Below are positions 8,526-16,499 of a DNA stretch of 64,000 nt, one piece after another. Every line of letters starts with the position of its first letter. The stretch's first letter is position 1. Location: positions 186,001 through 250,000 of the forward strand of contig NZ_WTUZ01000022.1 in assembly GCF_009882985.1 (NCBI RefSeq), in the 5' to 3' direction. Made by a program: the position numbers and the translations under genes. This DNA comes from Paenibacillus silvestris. GTDB lineage: Bacteria > Bacillota > Bacilli > Paenibacillales > NBRC-103111. The notes beneath the pieces are model-generated. The model had not been told where the DNA came from. It made no database searches and saw nothing but the letters and a program-made list of their open reading frames with translations.

Positions 8526-10535
8526 ATGGCGGAAATCAACAGCAGATCGGTCGTGGGCAGACAGCGGGAATTACAGATGTTTAATGAATTTTTGCAAAGG
8601 ACTCACCAAGGTATTAGATTGTTGAATATATACGGCACAGGCGGTATTGGCAAAAGCTTTCTGCTCGATGAGTTTCGGCAAATCGCCGCTAAACAAGATG
8701 TTCTAATGATTTCGCTGGATAGCCGTGATATCGTACACAACCCCTCCTCTTTATGCCATCATATCGTTCACTTGGTAGAGCGGCTGATCGGCAAAACCAT
8801 CTCCGCACCTGACAAACCTATTTCCACCATAGAAAGCATAGAACTTCTTAATCAAGCAGCAAAAGAGAGTAGATTACTCTTAACCTTCGATACTTACGAA
8901 GAGATGGGTGAGCTTGACCACTGGCTTCGGGAGCATTTCATCAAAGAGCTGCATCCTTCTATTTGTATGGTGATTTCAGGCCGTTATGCGCTGCAGGGCG
9001 CATGGAAACTGTCCGCTACATGGCGACAGAGTACGATGCAGATGCCGCTCTCAGATCTGTCGTTTACAGACGTGAAAGCCTACTTACATAACCTATCGAT
9101 CCTTGATGAAAAGACGGTTTACTGGATTTGGAACCAAACCAAGGGGCATCCGCTAACGCTCTCTTTAACAGCTCAAACCTCCTCCATACGAGAACTTATT
9201 CACCTGCAGGAAATTGAAGTGCTGCCTTTAATTACGAAGCAATGGTTAAAAGAGGTCCCTCAGCCAGCCCTGCGCAAAATGGTGGAGGCGGCTTCCGTGT
9301 TAAAGCACTTTAATCAGGAGACACTTGCTCATGTGTTAGAAGAGCCGGTGACTGTGGAGCAATTTCAGCAACTTACTGAATTGTCATTTGTCAGAAGAGT
9401 GAAGCGGGGGTGGCTGCTTCATGATTTGGTTCGCTCGGCCTTCAGCCAAGAGCTGAGTGCAAGGTCGCCTGACTATTATGCGGGTTTGAGGCGAAAATGC
9501 CTGATGTACTATTATCATCGAACCATTCGTAGTATTGGGAAGAACTACGATATTTCACTTGAAGCCAGTGATTTCTTCCACTATTTCGGGGACGAGCTTA
9601 TTCGGCAGTTCTTCAATCAAGACGCCGCTGTCAATTACTTTGAGACGCTGGACGAGGCGAATTTCGCGGATGCCGAGCGTTACATGAAGCGGCGCTACGA
9701 AACGGCCCAAGAGTACCGAATTCCTTATGTCGACAGCACCACGAATCAAACCGGGGAGTTCGTAATTACTCGCGAGCAAAATTTATTCAATCTCAAGCAT
9801 GTGCATTTGCGTGAGCTTGCCGAGCTGGAACCAGGCACCGTCCGGCTGCTGCGCAAGCCGCAAGGGGAAGTTGTCGGCTTAACAGCTGTCATTCCAATCA
9901 AAGGCTCAACGATTGACTACCTGCTAAACAAGCCGCTTTCGTCGGCCTATTTTCGCAGTTTGTCCCAGGAACAACTGGATGAATTTGCTATAGCGACGGA
10001 GATTCCTGTCGGATACTACATACAAACCATTGATGTAGTGAGCTACGACGATGTGAGCTTATTGGCGGACACGGGACATTACTTCATCACACTGCTGCTT
10101 ACTGGCGGTTTCGTTGCCGGATCGCCGCCTCCGATTCCGTTTTCTACAGAAATCCATCACCGTCTAGGGTGCGAAATGTCGTCAGTCGTCCACTACGACT
10201 ATGATCAGGTTACGCCGACGCATACCTTCACAACGGATACGAGAGGGCATAAATTGCAAGCGTATCTGCGGAAAATGATGCTGAAGCTCGGGATGGAGGA
10301 GTTCATTGAGAATGAACCGATGGCAGATCAACCATCCATACAGCTAACAGACATACAGCGCAAAATCACTGATTTGCTAGTCCAAGGCATGACGAACGCC
10401 GAAATTGCCAAGCAGCTTTATTTAAGCGAGATTACGATCAAGAAACACCTTACGGCGATTTTTCACAAGCTTGAAGTGAAGAACCGCACACAAGCGGTAG
10501 AAAAGCTGATCCGCAGCCGCAAAGCCACGGTATAA
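8526..10535 (+). CDS. Large NTPase-LuxR family transcriptional regulator
   Basis: A 669-residue protein. The N-terminal third is a signalling NTPase with Walker A GTGGIGKS (residues 37-44) and a Walker B-like LLLTFDTYEEM. The C-terminal 65 residues are a LuxR/NarL helix-turn-helix (LTDIQRKITDLLVQGMTNAEIAKQLYLSEITIKKHL). The region between, about residues 370-590, does not look like the tetratricopeptide sensor of MalT-type LAL regulators; it has mixed alpha/beta patterns such as TVRLLRKPQGEVVGLTAVIP that faintly recall a GNAT or GAF-like fold. It is transcribed divergently from the SLH protein gene, 180 bases away, making that gene a possible target. The inducer is unknown. Confidence 0.85.
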   Translation: MAEINSRSVVGRQRELQMFNEFLQRTHQGIRLLNIYGTGGIGKSFLLDEFRQIAAKQDVLMISLDSRDIVHNPSSLCHHIVHLVERLIGKTISAPDKPISTIESIELLNQAAKESRLLLTFDTYEEMGELDHWLREHFIKELHPSICMVISGRYALQGAWKLSATWRQSTMQMPLSDLSFTDVKAYLHNLSILDEKTVYWIWNQTKGHPLTLSLTAQTSSIRELIHLQEIEVLPLITKQWLKEVPQPALRKMVEAASVLKHFNQETLAHVLEEPVTVEQFQQLTELSFVRRVKRGWLLHDLVRSAFSQELSARSPDYYAGLRRKCLMYYYHRTIRSIGKNYDISLEASDFFHYFGDELIRQFFNQDAAVNYFETLDEANFADAERYMKRRYETAQEYRIPYVDSTTNQTGEFVITREQNLFNLKHVHLRELAELEPGTVRLLRKPQGEVVGLTAVIPIKGSTIDYLLNKPLSSAYFRSLSQEQLDEFAIATEIPVGYYIQTIDVVSYDDVSLLADTGHYFITLLLTGGFVAGSPPPIPFSTEIHHRLGCEMSSVVHYDYDQVTPTHTFTTDTRGHKLQAYLRKMMLKLGMEEFIENEPMADQPSIQLTDIQRKITDLLVQGMTNAEIAKQLYLSEITIKKHLTAIFHKLEVKNRTQAVEKLIRSRKATV

Positions 10536-10641
10536 TGTGGACGGAATGACTTTGCAAGAATAGAAGACCATAGTTCCCCTCGGCTTTACGCATTAAAAGG
10601 CGCATCGAGCTGCACAGTTAAGTCGGGTGGACTCAGATATG

Positions 10642-10687
10642 CGGGCTTTCTCAGATGATCCTAATGATCTGGGGAAGTCCGTTTTTT
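10642..10687 (+). terminator. Rho-independent terminator downstream of the LuxR regulator
   Basis: A 15-base arm beginning CGGGCTTTC (10642) pairs, with G-U wobbles, with an arm ending AAGTCCG just before TTTTTT at 10682. It lies about 105 bases after the regulator's stop, and the intervening stretch shows no gene. Confidence 0.7.
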
Positions 10688-10773
10688 GTGCAAAAAAACA
10701 GGATTTGCAGCCAAGCGGATGACCCTCTTATTCACGAAATGGATTAAATTGGTGCTTGCATAATGATTTTTAT

Positions 10774-10810
10774 TGAAAATGATTCTCAAAATCATTGACA
10801 ATGGTTTTCA
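10774..10810. promoter_or_regulatory. Two tandem Fur boxes overlapping a promoter
   Basis: TGAAAATGATTCTCA at 10774-10788 fits the 7-1-7 Fur consensus TGATAATNATTATCA closely, and TGACAATGGTTTTCA at 10796-10810 is a second weaker match one helical turn or so later. A TTGACA (10795-10800) with TATAAA or TAAACT 15-17 bases downstream lies within or next to them, so Fur bound to iron should block transcription of the ABC ATPase gene at 10919. Confidence 0.8.
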
Positions 10811-10918
10811 TCAACTATAAACTAAAATAAATAAAGTTTGGATTCTACTTACCTCACATACAAAGACGAATATTGACGCTTTCGTTTGATTATATAGCCA
10901 AGGAAGGATTGATGACCG

Positions 10919-11761
10919 ATGCACGCCATCGAGGCTCAGCAGTTAACGTTAACTTATGGAGAGAACAGTATCTATGAAAATTTGGATATTGCGATCCCGA
11001 AAGGGAAAATCACCGTGTTTATCGGCAGCAACGGCTGCGGTAAATCAACGTTACTTCGTTCATTGGCCAGGTTGCTGAAGCCTACCAATGGCAGCATCTT
11101 GCTTGATGGGCAAGCCATCGCCAAGCTTCCGACGAAGGAAATTGCGAAGCGTTTGTCCATTTTGCCACAAGGTCCCGTTGCTCCAGAAGGATTAACGGTT
11201 CTCCAACTTGTCAAACAAGGGAGATATCCCTACCAGAGCTGGCTGCAGCAGTGGTCCGCAGAAGATGAAGAGATGGTATCGAAAGCGCTGAAGGCTACGA
11301 ATATGCAGCAATATGCGGATCGTACGGTCGATTCCTTATCAGGTGGACAAAGACAACGCGCTTGGATTGCCATGACGTTGGCACAGGGAACAGAAACGAT
11401 TTTACTCGACGAGCCTACCACGTATCTGGATATGTCACACCAAGTAGAAGTGCTTGATCTGTTATTTGAATTGAATGTTTCCCAGCAGCGCAGCATCGTC
11501 ATGGTTCTGCATGATATTAATCTGGCTTGTCGCTATGCTCACCACATTGTGGCTATTCACGATAAGAAGATCGCTATCCAAGGGACGCCGGAAGATATTA
11601 TTACCGAGGATACAATTCGTACCGTGTTTAATATGGACTGCCAAATCATTCAAGATCCGTTATTCGGCACTCCGCTATGCATTCCTTTTGGCAAGGGCAG
11701 GAAGGTTAATGAGCAGGAGCAAGCCTCCAGCAACCTAGCGAACGCTGCTATGGTCGTTTAA
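10919..11761 (+). CDS. Iron-siderophore-type ABC transporter ATP-binding protein (FecE/FhuC family)
   Basis: A 280-residue cytoplasmic ATPase. Walker A is GSNGCGKST, the signature is [18 protein letters not shown], and Walker B is [12 protein letters not shown] followed by the H-loop [10 protein letters not shown]. The pattern [19 protein letters not shown] and the DxxH-type end are typical of ferric siderophore/haem/B12 ATPases. It stands alone: no permease or binding-protein gene is adjacent, so it must energise transporters encoded elsewhere, as B. subtilis YusV does for several siderophore systems. Two Fur boxes upstream support iron repression. The last 20 or so residues are a low-complexity tail beyond the family core. 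Confidence 0.9.
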   Translation: MHAIEAQQLTLTYGENSIYENLDIAIPKGKITVFIGSNGCGKSTLLRSLARLLKPTNGSILLDGQAIAKLPTKEIAKRLSILPQGPVAPEGLTVLQLVKQGRYPYQSWLQQWSAEDEEMVSKALKATNMQQYADRTVDSLSGGQRQRAWIAMTLAQGTETILLDEPTTYLDMSHQVEVLDLLFELNVSQQRSIVMVLHDINLACRYAHHIVAIHDKKIAIQGTPEDIITEDTIRTVFNMDCQIIQDPLFGTPLCIPFGKGRKVNEQEQASSNLANAAMVV

Positions 11762-11780
11762 GCTTCTACATAAGTAACTA

Positions 11781-11821
11781 AAGTCTCTATTTACGCTTAT
11801 AGCGTGGATAGGGGCTTTTTT
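11781..11821 (+). terminator. Rho-independent terminator after the siderophore-type ATPase
   Basis: AAGTCTCTATTTACGC pairs (with G-U) with GCGTGGATAGGGGCTT across a TTATA loop, followed by a T run. Confidence 0.8.
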
Positions 11822-11968
11822 GTTGTTCCGTACAATTGGGGCCACAGTAGAATGAGACCGGTACATTTTGGGAGAATAAGGACAAGATATTAGACCTTGT
11901 CATTCGCAGATGCGCTTCATACAATAGAAGTATATAGCTAGAACCTCTAAGGATTGGAGAACTGCATG

Positions 11969-12646
11969 ATGCGATTTAAAGATGTGTTTTCCATCATCGG
12001 ACCTTCCATGATAGGTCCATCCAGCTCCCATACAGCGGGAGCCGTCCGTTTAGGACGTGTTGTCAGGCAACTGCTCGGCGAGCAGCCAACAAAAGCTGAA
12101 ATTACCTTGTACGGCTCTTTTGCGGATACATACCGGGGGCATGGTACCGACTTGGCGCTTATAGGCGGCTTGCTCGATTTTGAAACGGATGATCCGCGGA
12201 TTCCAGAGGCAGCCGAAGAGGCGGAAGCCCGCGGCGTGGAGATTGCCTTCCTCACGAGTAAGGATAAAGCGGATCATCCGAATACAGTCAAATTTACGAT
12301 TTCCTCTGGGACCAAAGAAGTGAGCATGATCGGGGCATCCATCGGTGGCGGCAATGTTGAAATTGTGAATGTGAATCAGTTCGATGTGAAATTTACCGCG
12401 GTTTACCCTACGCTAATTATTTCTCATCACGATCGTCCGGGGATGATCGCAGACATTACCACTTTGCTCGGACGCAACCAAATTAATATCGGGTTCATGG
12501 ATCTGGATCGGAAGGGCAGAGACCGCGAGGCCATGACCGTCATTGAAACTGACGTTTCCGTTCCGGATGCCCTGATTGAGGAGCTTAGCTCCTTAAGTAT
12601 GATATTTGATATAAAAAGAGTGGATCTCGCAGAAAGAGGCGAATAA
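11969..12646 (+). CDS. sdaAB: L-serine dehydratase, iron-sulfur-dependent, beta subunit
   Basis: A 225-residue beta subunit. It begins MRFKDVFSIIGPSMIGPSSS and continues HTAGAVRLGR, the family signature, and ends with an ACT regulatory domain (about residues 148-225, YPTLIISHHDRPGMIADI). Two adjacent ATGs (11966, 11969) are possible; the second aligns with the usual N terminus, and GGAGA lies upstream of both. With SdaAA it converts L-serine to pyruvate and ammonia. The alpha subunit gene begins one base after the stop, so the two are translationally linked. Confidence 0.94.
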   Translation: MRFKDVFSIIGPSMIGPSSSHTAGAVRLGRVVRQLLGEQPTKAEITLYGSFADTYRGHGTDLALIGGLLDFETDDPRIPEAAEEAEARGVEIAFLTSKDKADHPNTVKFTISSGTKEVSMIGASIGGGNVEIVNVNQFDVKFTAVYPTLIISHHDRPGMIADITTLLGRNQINIGFMDLDRKGRDREAMTVIETDVSVPDALIEELSSLSMIFDIKRVDLAERGE

Positions 12647-12647
12647 C

Positions 12648-13532
12648 ATGAGATTCCGAACATTAAAACAACTCTCCGAGGTATGTGCCGTAGAAGGAAT
12701 GACAATTGCGGAAGTCATGCTGGCAGATCAAAGTCAAGAATCGGGCAAGACACCGGAATATGTTTTTGAAAAAATGCGGGCTTATTATCAGATCATGAAA
12801 GAAGCGGTGGCAAAGGGGCTAACGGAAGATACAACCTCCCGCAGCGGACTGACAGGCAAGGACGCTCAGCGTGTTGCCAGCTATATGTTAGCGACAGAAG
12901 CTTCCCTTGGTGAGGAAGCTTGCAAGGCAATGGCGTACGCGTTAGCCGTGTCCGAAGTTAATGCTTCCATGGGACGCATTATTGCTACGCCAACGGCTGG
13001 CTCTTGCGGGATTATCCCCGGTGTATTCATCAGCAGCCAGCAGCGGTTCGGCTGGGATGATGATCACATGGTACGGGGATTGCTTAGTGCGGGCGCGATT
13101 GGTTATGTAATCGCGAACAACTCTTTTGTTTCTGGCGCGGAAGGCGGCTGCCAGGCTGAAGTGGGCTCCGCGATCGGGATGGCCGCGGGAGCGCTGGTTG
13201 AGCTTCGCGGCGGTACGCCTGAGCAGGCGATGCATGCGGTTGGACTAGCGCTGAAGAACACGCTAGGGCTCATTTGCGACCCGGTCGGCGGACTGGTCGA
13301 AATTCCCTGCATCGTCCGCAACGGCTTCGGCGCAGTGAATGCGATGGCAGCTGCCGACATGGCGCTGGCGGGTGTCCGTTCCGTCATCCCGTCCGACGAA
13401 GTCGTGCAGGTGATGTACGAGGTGGGCACAGCGATGCCCGAGAAGCATCGGGAAACCGCCAAGGGCGGCTTGGCCCAGACGCCAACAGGCCGGCAAATTA
13501 TGAAAGAGCTCAATTTGGGCAAGAAGCGATAG
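12648..13532 (+). CDS. sdaAA: L-serine dehydratase, iron-sulfur-dependent, alpha subunit
   Basis: A 294-residue catalytic subunit with the expected SAGSCGIIPG-like segment (here TAGSCGIIPGVFISS) and cysteines in EEACKAMAYA, GGCQAEVGSA and LICDPVGGLVEIPCIV that bind the labile [4Fe-4S] cluster. It immediately follows sdaAB. The codon usage drifts strongly to G/C-ending codons from about 13100 to the end, unlike the beginning of the same gene. Confidence 0.95.
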   Translation: MRFRTLKQLSEVCAVEGMTIAEVMLADQSQESGKTPEYVFEKMRAYYQIMKEAVAKGLTEDTTSRSGLTGKDAQRVASYMLATEASLGEEACKAMAYALAVSEVNASMGRIIATPTAGSCGIIPGVFISSQQRFGWDDDHMVRGLLSAGAIGYVIANNSFVSGAEGGCQAEVGSAIGMAAGALVELRGGTPEQAMHAVGLALKNTLGLICDPVGGLVEIPCIVRNGFGAVNAMAAADMALAGVRSVIPSDEVVQVMYEVGTAMPEKHRETAKGGLAQTPTGRQIMKELNLGKKR

Positions 13533-13582
13533 AAGTAAAGTCCGCAGGGGCAGTTTCATTGAGTGCTGTTTACAGAGATCAA

Positions 13583-13614
13583 AGAGGTATTCCTAATGGA
13601 ATACCTCTCATTTA
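13583..13614 (+). terminator. Rho-independent terminator after sdaAA
   Basis: AGAGGTATTCC at 13583-13593 pairs perfectly with GGAATACCTCT at 13598-13608, followed by a weak T-rich run. Confidence 0.75.
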
Positions 13615-13635
13615 TCTTACCATTGACTTCGAATT

Positions 13636-13807
13636 ATATTGATCTTTAGGAGGGTTAATTTGTTAAGGGCTCTTGGTGGATTTGAAAGCAACCCACCGAC
13701 TCCAGAATTAAACAATATTTGTAAAAGAGAGTGGAGTAGGATATGCCCGTTGATTCTAAGGTCTGTCGAACAAAATATTTATTAAGAGGTGGTTGATAGA
13801 TCAATAT
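13636..13807. repeat. Perfect 10-base inverted repeat framing a small ORF
   Basis: ATATTGATCT at 13636-13645 and AGATCAATAT at 13798-13807 are exact reverse complements 152 bases apart. Between them lies the 41-codon frame at 13660. No clear target-site duplication flanks them, so a miniature mobile element is possible but unproven. Confidence 0.35.
13660..13785 (+). CDS. Possible small protein, 41 residues, TTG start
   Basis: An AGGAGG at 13648-13653 stands six bases before a TTG that opens a 41-codon frame ending in TAA. The peptide begins LRALGGFESNPPTPEL and has two Cys and a Trp; no signal peptide or membrane segment is evident. The strong ribosome site argues for translation, but the start is non-canonical, the frame is short and I recognise no family. 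It could be a remnant of a larger gene. Confidence 0.35.
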   Translation: MLRALGGFESNPPTPELNNICKREWSRICPLILRSVEQNIY

Positions 13808-13890
13808 TTTTACTAGAATATTATCTAGTCTTGGTCGTAATATTAACGTTTGCGACTGATTTCGACTAAGCATACCATGAAATAGAATAA

Positions 13891-13920
13891 TAAATGCCTT
13901 CCGAATTGGAAAGCATTTAT
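13891..13920 (-). terminator. Terminator-like hairpin after the VanZ-like gene
   Basis: Read on the minus strand, AAATGCTTTCC pairs with GGAAGGCATTT across a five-base loop immediately downstream of the VanZ-like stop codon, followed by an AT-rich rather than pure T tract. Confidence 0.55.
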
Positions 13921-13925
13921 ATAAA

Positions 13926-14507
13926 TTAATTGACAGATGTGGTTTGTTCTTTATTCATTAACCAAGGATTCTTCAGTAAAAATGGTAAAATCATTATTTT
14001 TAAAAATATATAACCATTGGTAGCGCCAATTGTATTCAAAATAATATCGTCTACATCAACTGATCGATAACCAAATCCAATTATTAATGAAATTACACCT
14101 TGTGTTAATTCAATCATAATCGATATTAGAATTGCTAAAATTATTGATTTAGTGAAGCTACTCATCTTTTTTGAGAGCAATGGAATATAAGTTCCGGTGG
14201 GGACAAACATTAAGATATTACCGCCAACTTGCATTAAAAATTGACTGGGACCATCAGAGTAAGAACTAATAATACTCTTTAACGGTATCAAATTAAATGG
14301 ATATCCACCATTCAAGCGCAAGCTATTTAACAATAGACTATCTATTGGAATTTGGAACAAAGTTACTTTGATCACTAAACAGATATAGATATAAAAAGTT
14401 GTAAATATCATGTGTTCTATGAAGGTTTTCCTTTTTTTGTAATTGATAAATAATAATACAAAATATAATGGTACAAGAATTATTGCAATAGCTGCAAAGT
14501 TTAACAA
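13926..14507 (-). CDS. VanZ-like membrane protein
   Basis: A 193-residue membrane protein with about five hydrophobic segments and the VanZ-family core: GGNILMFVPTGTYIPLL, then IMIELTQGVISLI, and RSVDVDDIILNTIGATNGY near the C terminus. The start chosen is TTG at 14507, preceded on the minus strand by AAGGTGGAG; the longer open frame runs back through a 16-base-pair hairpin that should terminate the upstream transcript, so it is unlikely to be translated. VanZ homologues affect teicoplanin or lipoglycopeptide susceptibility in some bacteria, but most have no known role. The gene is much richer in A+T than its neighbours, suggesting acquisition. Confidence 0.8.
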   Translation of the reverse strand: MLNFAAIAIILVPLYFVLLFINYKKRKTFIEHMIFTTFYIYICLVIKVTLFQIPIDSLLLNSLRLNGGYPFNLIPLKSIISSYSDGPSQFLMQVGGNILMFVPTGTYIPLLSKKMSSFTKSIILAILISIMIELTQGVISLIIGFGYRSVDVDDIILNTIGATNGYIFLKIMILPFLLKNPWLMNKEQTTSVN

Positions 14508-14540
14508 TATACTCTCCACCTTATTAAAAAGTATAGAATA

Positions 14541-14580
14541 TACAAAATACAGAGGGGGAGTTCTCCCTCTGTATTTTGTA
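14541..14580 (-). terminator. Strong hairpin between the small secreted protein and the VanZ-like gene
   Basis: TACAAAATACAGAGGG at 14541-14556 is the exact reverse complement of 14565-14580, a 16-base-pair stem with an eight-base loop. It lies just downstream of the minus-strand secreted-protein gene and just upstream of the VanZ-like ribosome site, so it probably ends the former transcript. Because it is symmetrical it could act in both directions. Confidence 0.7.
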
Positions 14581-14641
14581 GTAAAATCAGCATTGAGGAT
14601 CTTCATATTCCTTGCAACAAGGTGTGTTTACACTGTAAACG

Positions 14642-15043
14642 TTAGTTGCTAATTGTGCCAGTTCCTGTTGTGAAGGCCCCGTCATTTGTCTTCTGTAAAT
14701 ATAAATAATAAGTACCAGCATTTAAGTTTGTCCACTGATTTGAATCTGAACCATTAATCGGTACTTGTACTGTACCTATAGCTGTATCAGAAAAAGTTCC
14801 CAATTTCATTAAAGTTTGGCTATAAGTTTGTGGTTGACCAACAAGATAGTCAGTAGATGAATCTATATCAACTTTAATTGTACCAGCACTCATAGCATAA
14901 GTTTGGTTGTTGTCTTTACCCTTAACTTGATATTTAAAATTGTAAGAAACACTATAACTTGCTGCAAATGCAGCCATGGGTACTACAGCTAAAGCTCAAG
15001 CAATAATTGCAGATACTAGCATTTTTTTCTTTTTACTTAACAT
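14642..15043 (-). pseudogene. Small secreted protein interrupted by an in-frame TGA in its signal peptide
   Basis: From an ATG at 15043 with GGAGGG seven bases upstream, the frame reads MLSKKKKMLVSAIIA, then TGA (14998-14996), then ALAVVPMAAFAA and an approximately 108-residue mature domain. The lysine-rich start, hydrophobic core and AFAA cleavage-like site form a textbook signal peptide if the TGA is ignored. Starting at the downstream ATG (14977) would lose the charged region and most of the core. The mature part is rich in Thr, Ser, Tyr and Asn with alternating hydrophobic residues (SVSYNFKYQVKG, AGTYYLYLQK), suggesting a beta-sandwich; no family recognised. Either a recent inactivation, a sequencing error, or rare readthrough. 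Confidence 0.7.
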
Positions 15044-15617
15044 ATTATTTCCCTCCAGATAATATTATAGTAAATAAAAGATTTTATTTACTCAATTACC
15101 ATATTATACAATTATATTAATATACCTTTTTTTAATGTATAAAATGAGTATTAAGTAACAAAATGTAATTGAAATAATAGGTCTATTGTAACATTATGGA
15201 AATTAAACTTGAACGCAATTAATAGAAATTGTACTTCATACCAACTTTTTAGGATTACTCCTGAGTGTATTCTAGTGTTTTCCTGATACGCTACGTACGT
15301 ATGCACTATTAGATGATACCGTATTAAGAAGTGAATCAAACTATAAATCATAAGAACCATTTAAATTGTCCACTTAATGACTAATGCTTCTAGCGCAGCC
15401 CTTTTAGTTATTGAAATGGAGGGATATCGTTGCTGATTAAAATGAAATCATTTTTAGAATGACAGTATATCAACGAACCTCTCAACATACCAGAGTTAAA
15501 GAATGTGCGCGACTTAATCGCTGACGCTTTTTATGTTGGTGCCCACACCCTATACCCCCAGTTTATTCTCACAAAAATTTGGCATCCTAACAGCATCACA
15601 GGCCAAGGAGTTTGATC
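15044..15617. other. AT-rich gene-free stretch with a stop-interrupted reading frame
   Basis: No convincing gene. The first half is AT-rich upstream sequence of the interrupted secreted-protein gene. From an ATG at 15442 (preceded by no clear ribosome site) a frame reads MKSFLE, TGA, then QYINEPLNIPELKNVRDLIA and onwards to a TGA at 15613. The protein-like appearance could mean a gene remnant, but an open run of about 50 codons can also arise by chance. Confidence 0.3.
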
Positions 15618-16385
15618 ATGCGCATATTTGCAATGAGCATCGTGTTAGCCTCTGCACTAACACTTATTGGATGCTCCCACCCATCTAAGATTAGGCAGCT
15701 CAGCACAGGGGAGCACGTACAACTGACCCCCGAGCGGGAGACGGATAACCGAATGTCGGACTGGAATCTAACTAGCAGCGATGCAGAGCTTTACATCGGA
15801 GATTTGGGCGTGGAGCAGCTTTATGCCGCCTCAAATCAAGTAAAGAGCTTGGCTGCTCAGAGTAACAAGCAGGCGCTGCTGCCCAACGGTTTCCCCTTGA
15901 TCCAAGCTTTCCCTAGACCAGGCATCGTCCCGAAACAAGGAGGTTACGTCGAGAACGTCATCCAGACAGCCAAGAGCTATCTCGGAACCCCTTACGTATA
16001 TGGGTCGGACCGGCTGGATCCCAAATCTTTTGACTGCTCGGATTTCACACGTTGGGTGTATCTGACCGCGCTGGGGATGGATTTACCATGGGACGCGAAA
16101 AATCAGGCAGCCTATGTCGAGGCCCTATCCAAACGGAAATACACCGACCTCAAGCAAGCGAAACGCGGTGATTTGCTGTTCTTCACGAGCTTCATGGGCA
16201 ACCGGCCTTCCGATTATGCCAATCTCACGCCCGCTCAGAAGCCGATCAGCCATATGGGCATTTATTTAGGCAATGGTAAAATCATTCATTCCGCTTCCAA
16301 AAAGACAGGCGGCGTACGAATTGACCATATGTTTTTTAAACATCTGCAGTATCGTTTTATGCTAGGAGGCTCAGTCCTAGACTAA
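15618..16385 (+). CDS. NlpC/P60-family lipoprotein (putative cell-wall peptidase)
   Basis: A 255-residue protein. The ATG at 15618 is preferred to an in-frame TTG two codons earlier because AAGGAG ends seven bases before it. The N terminus is a lipoprotein signal with lipobox LIGC (Cys at about residue 19). The C-terminal half is an NlpC/P60 domain: GTPYVYGSDRLDPKSFDCSD supplies catalytic Cys140, and ISHMGIYLGNGKIIHSA the His. Such enzymes cleave D-Glu-diaminopimelate bonds in peptidoglycan. Monocistronic, with no adjacent wall gene. Confidence 0.9.
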   Translation: MRIFAMSIVLASALTLIGCSHPSKIRQLSTGEHVQLTPERETDNRMSDWNLTSSDAELYIGDLGVEQLYAASNQVKSLAAQSNKQALLPNGFPLIQAFPRPGIVPKQGGYVENVIQTAKSYLGTPYVYGSDRLDPKSFDCSDFTRWVYLTALGMDLPWDAKNQAAYVEALSKRKYTDLKQAKRGDLLFFTSFMGNRPSDYANLTPAQKPISHMGIYLGNGKIIHSASKKTGGVRIDHMFFKHLQYRFMLGGSVLD

Positions 16386-16499
16386 GCGCCAATACCTCAC
16401 GAGGCCATCCAAAGGGTCATTTTCATGGGCAAATGTTTCACTTCCTTTTAATTCGTTATATAGTAAAGAAGTTAAAGTGATGGAGGGGAGTAATAGCAG

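Noticed and set aside
11881..11901. GACAAG...CTTGTC inverted repeat upstream of sdaAB as an operator
   Set aside because: Six-base arms are too short to distinguish from chance without comparative data.
15151..15360. 69-codon minus-strand frame in the AT-rich gap
   Set aside because: No ribosome site, no recognisable composition, expected by chance in such DNA.
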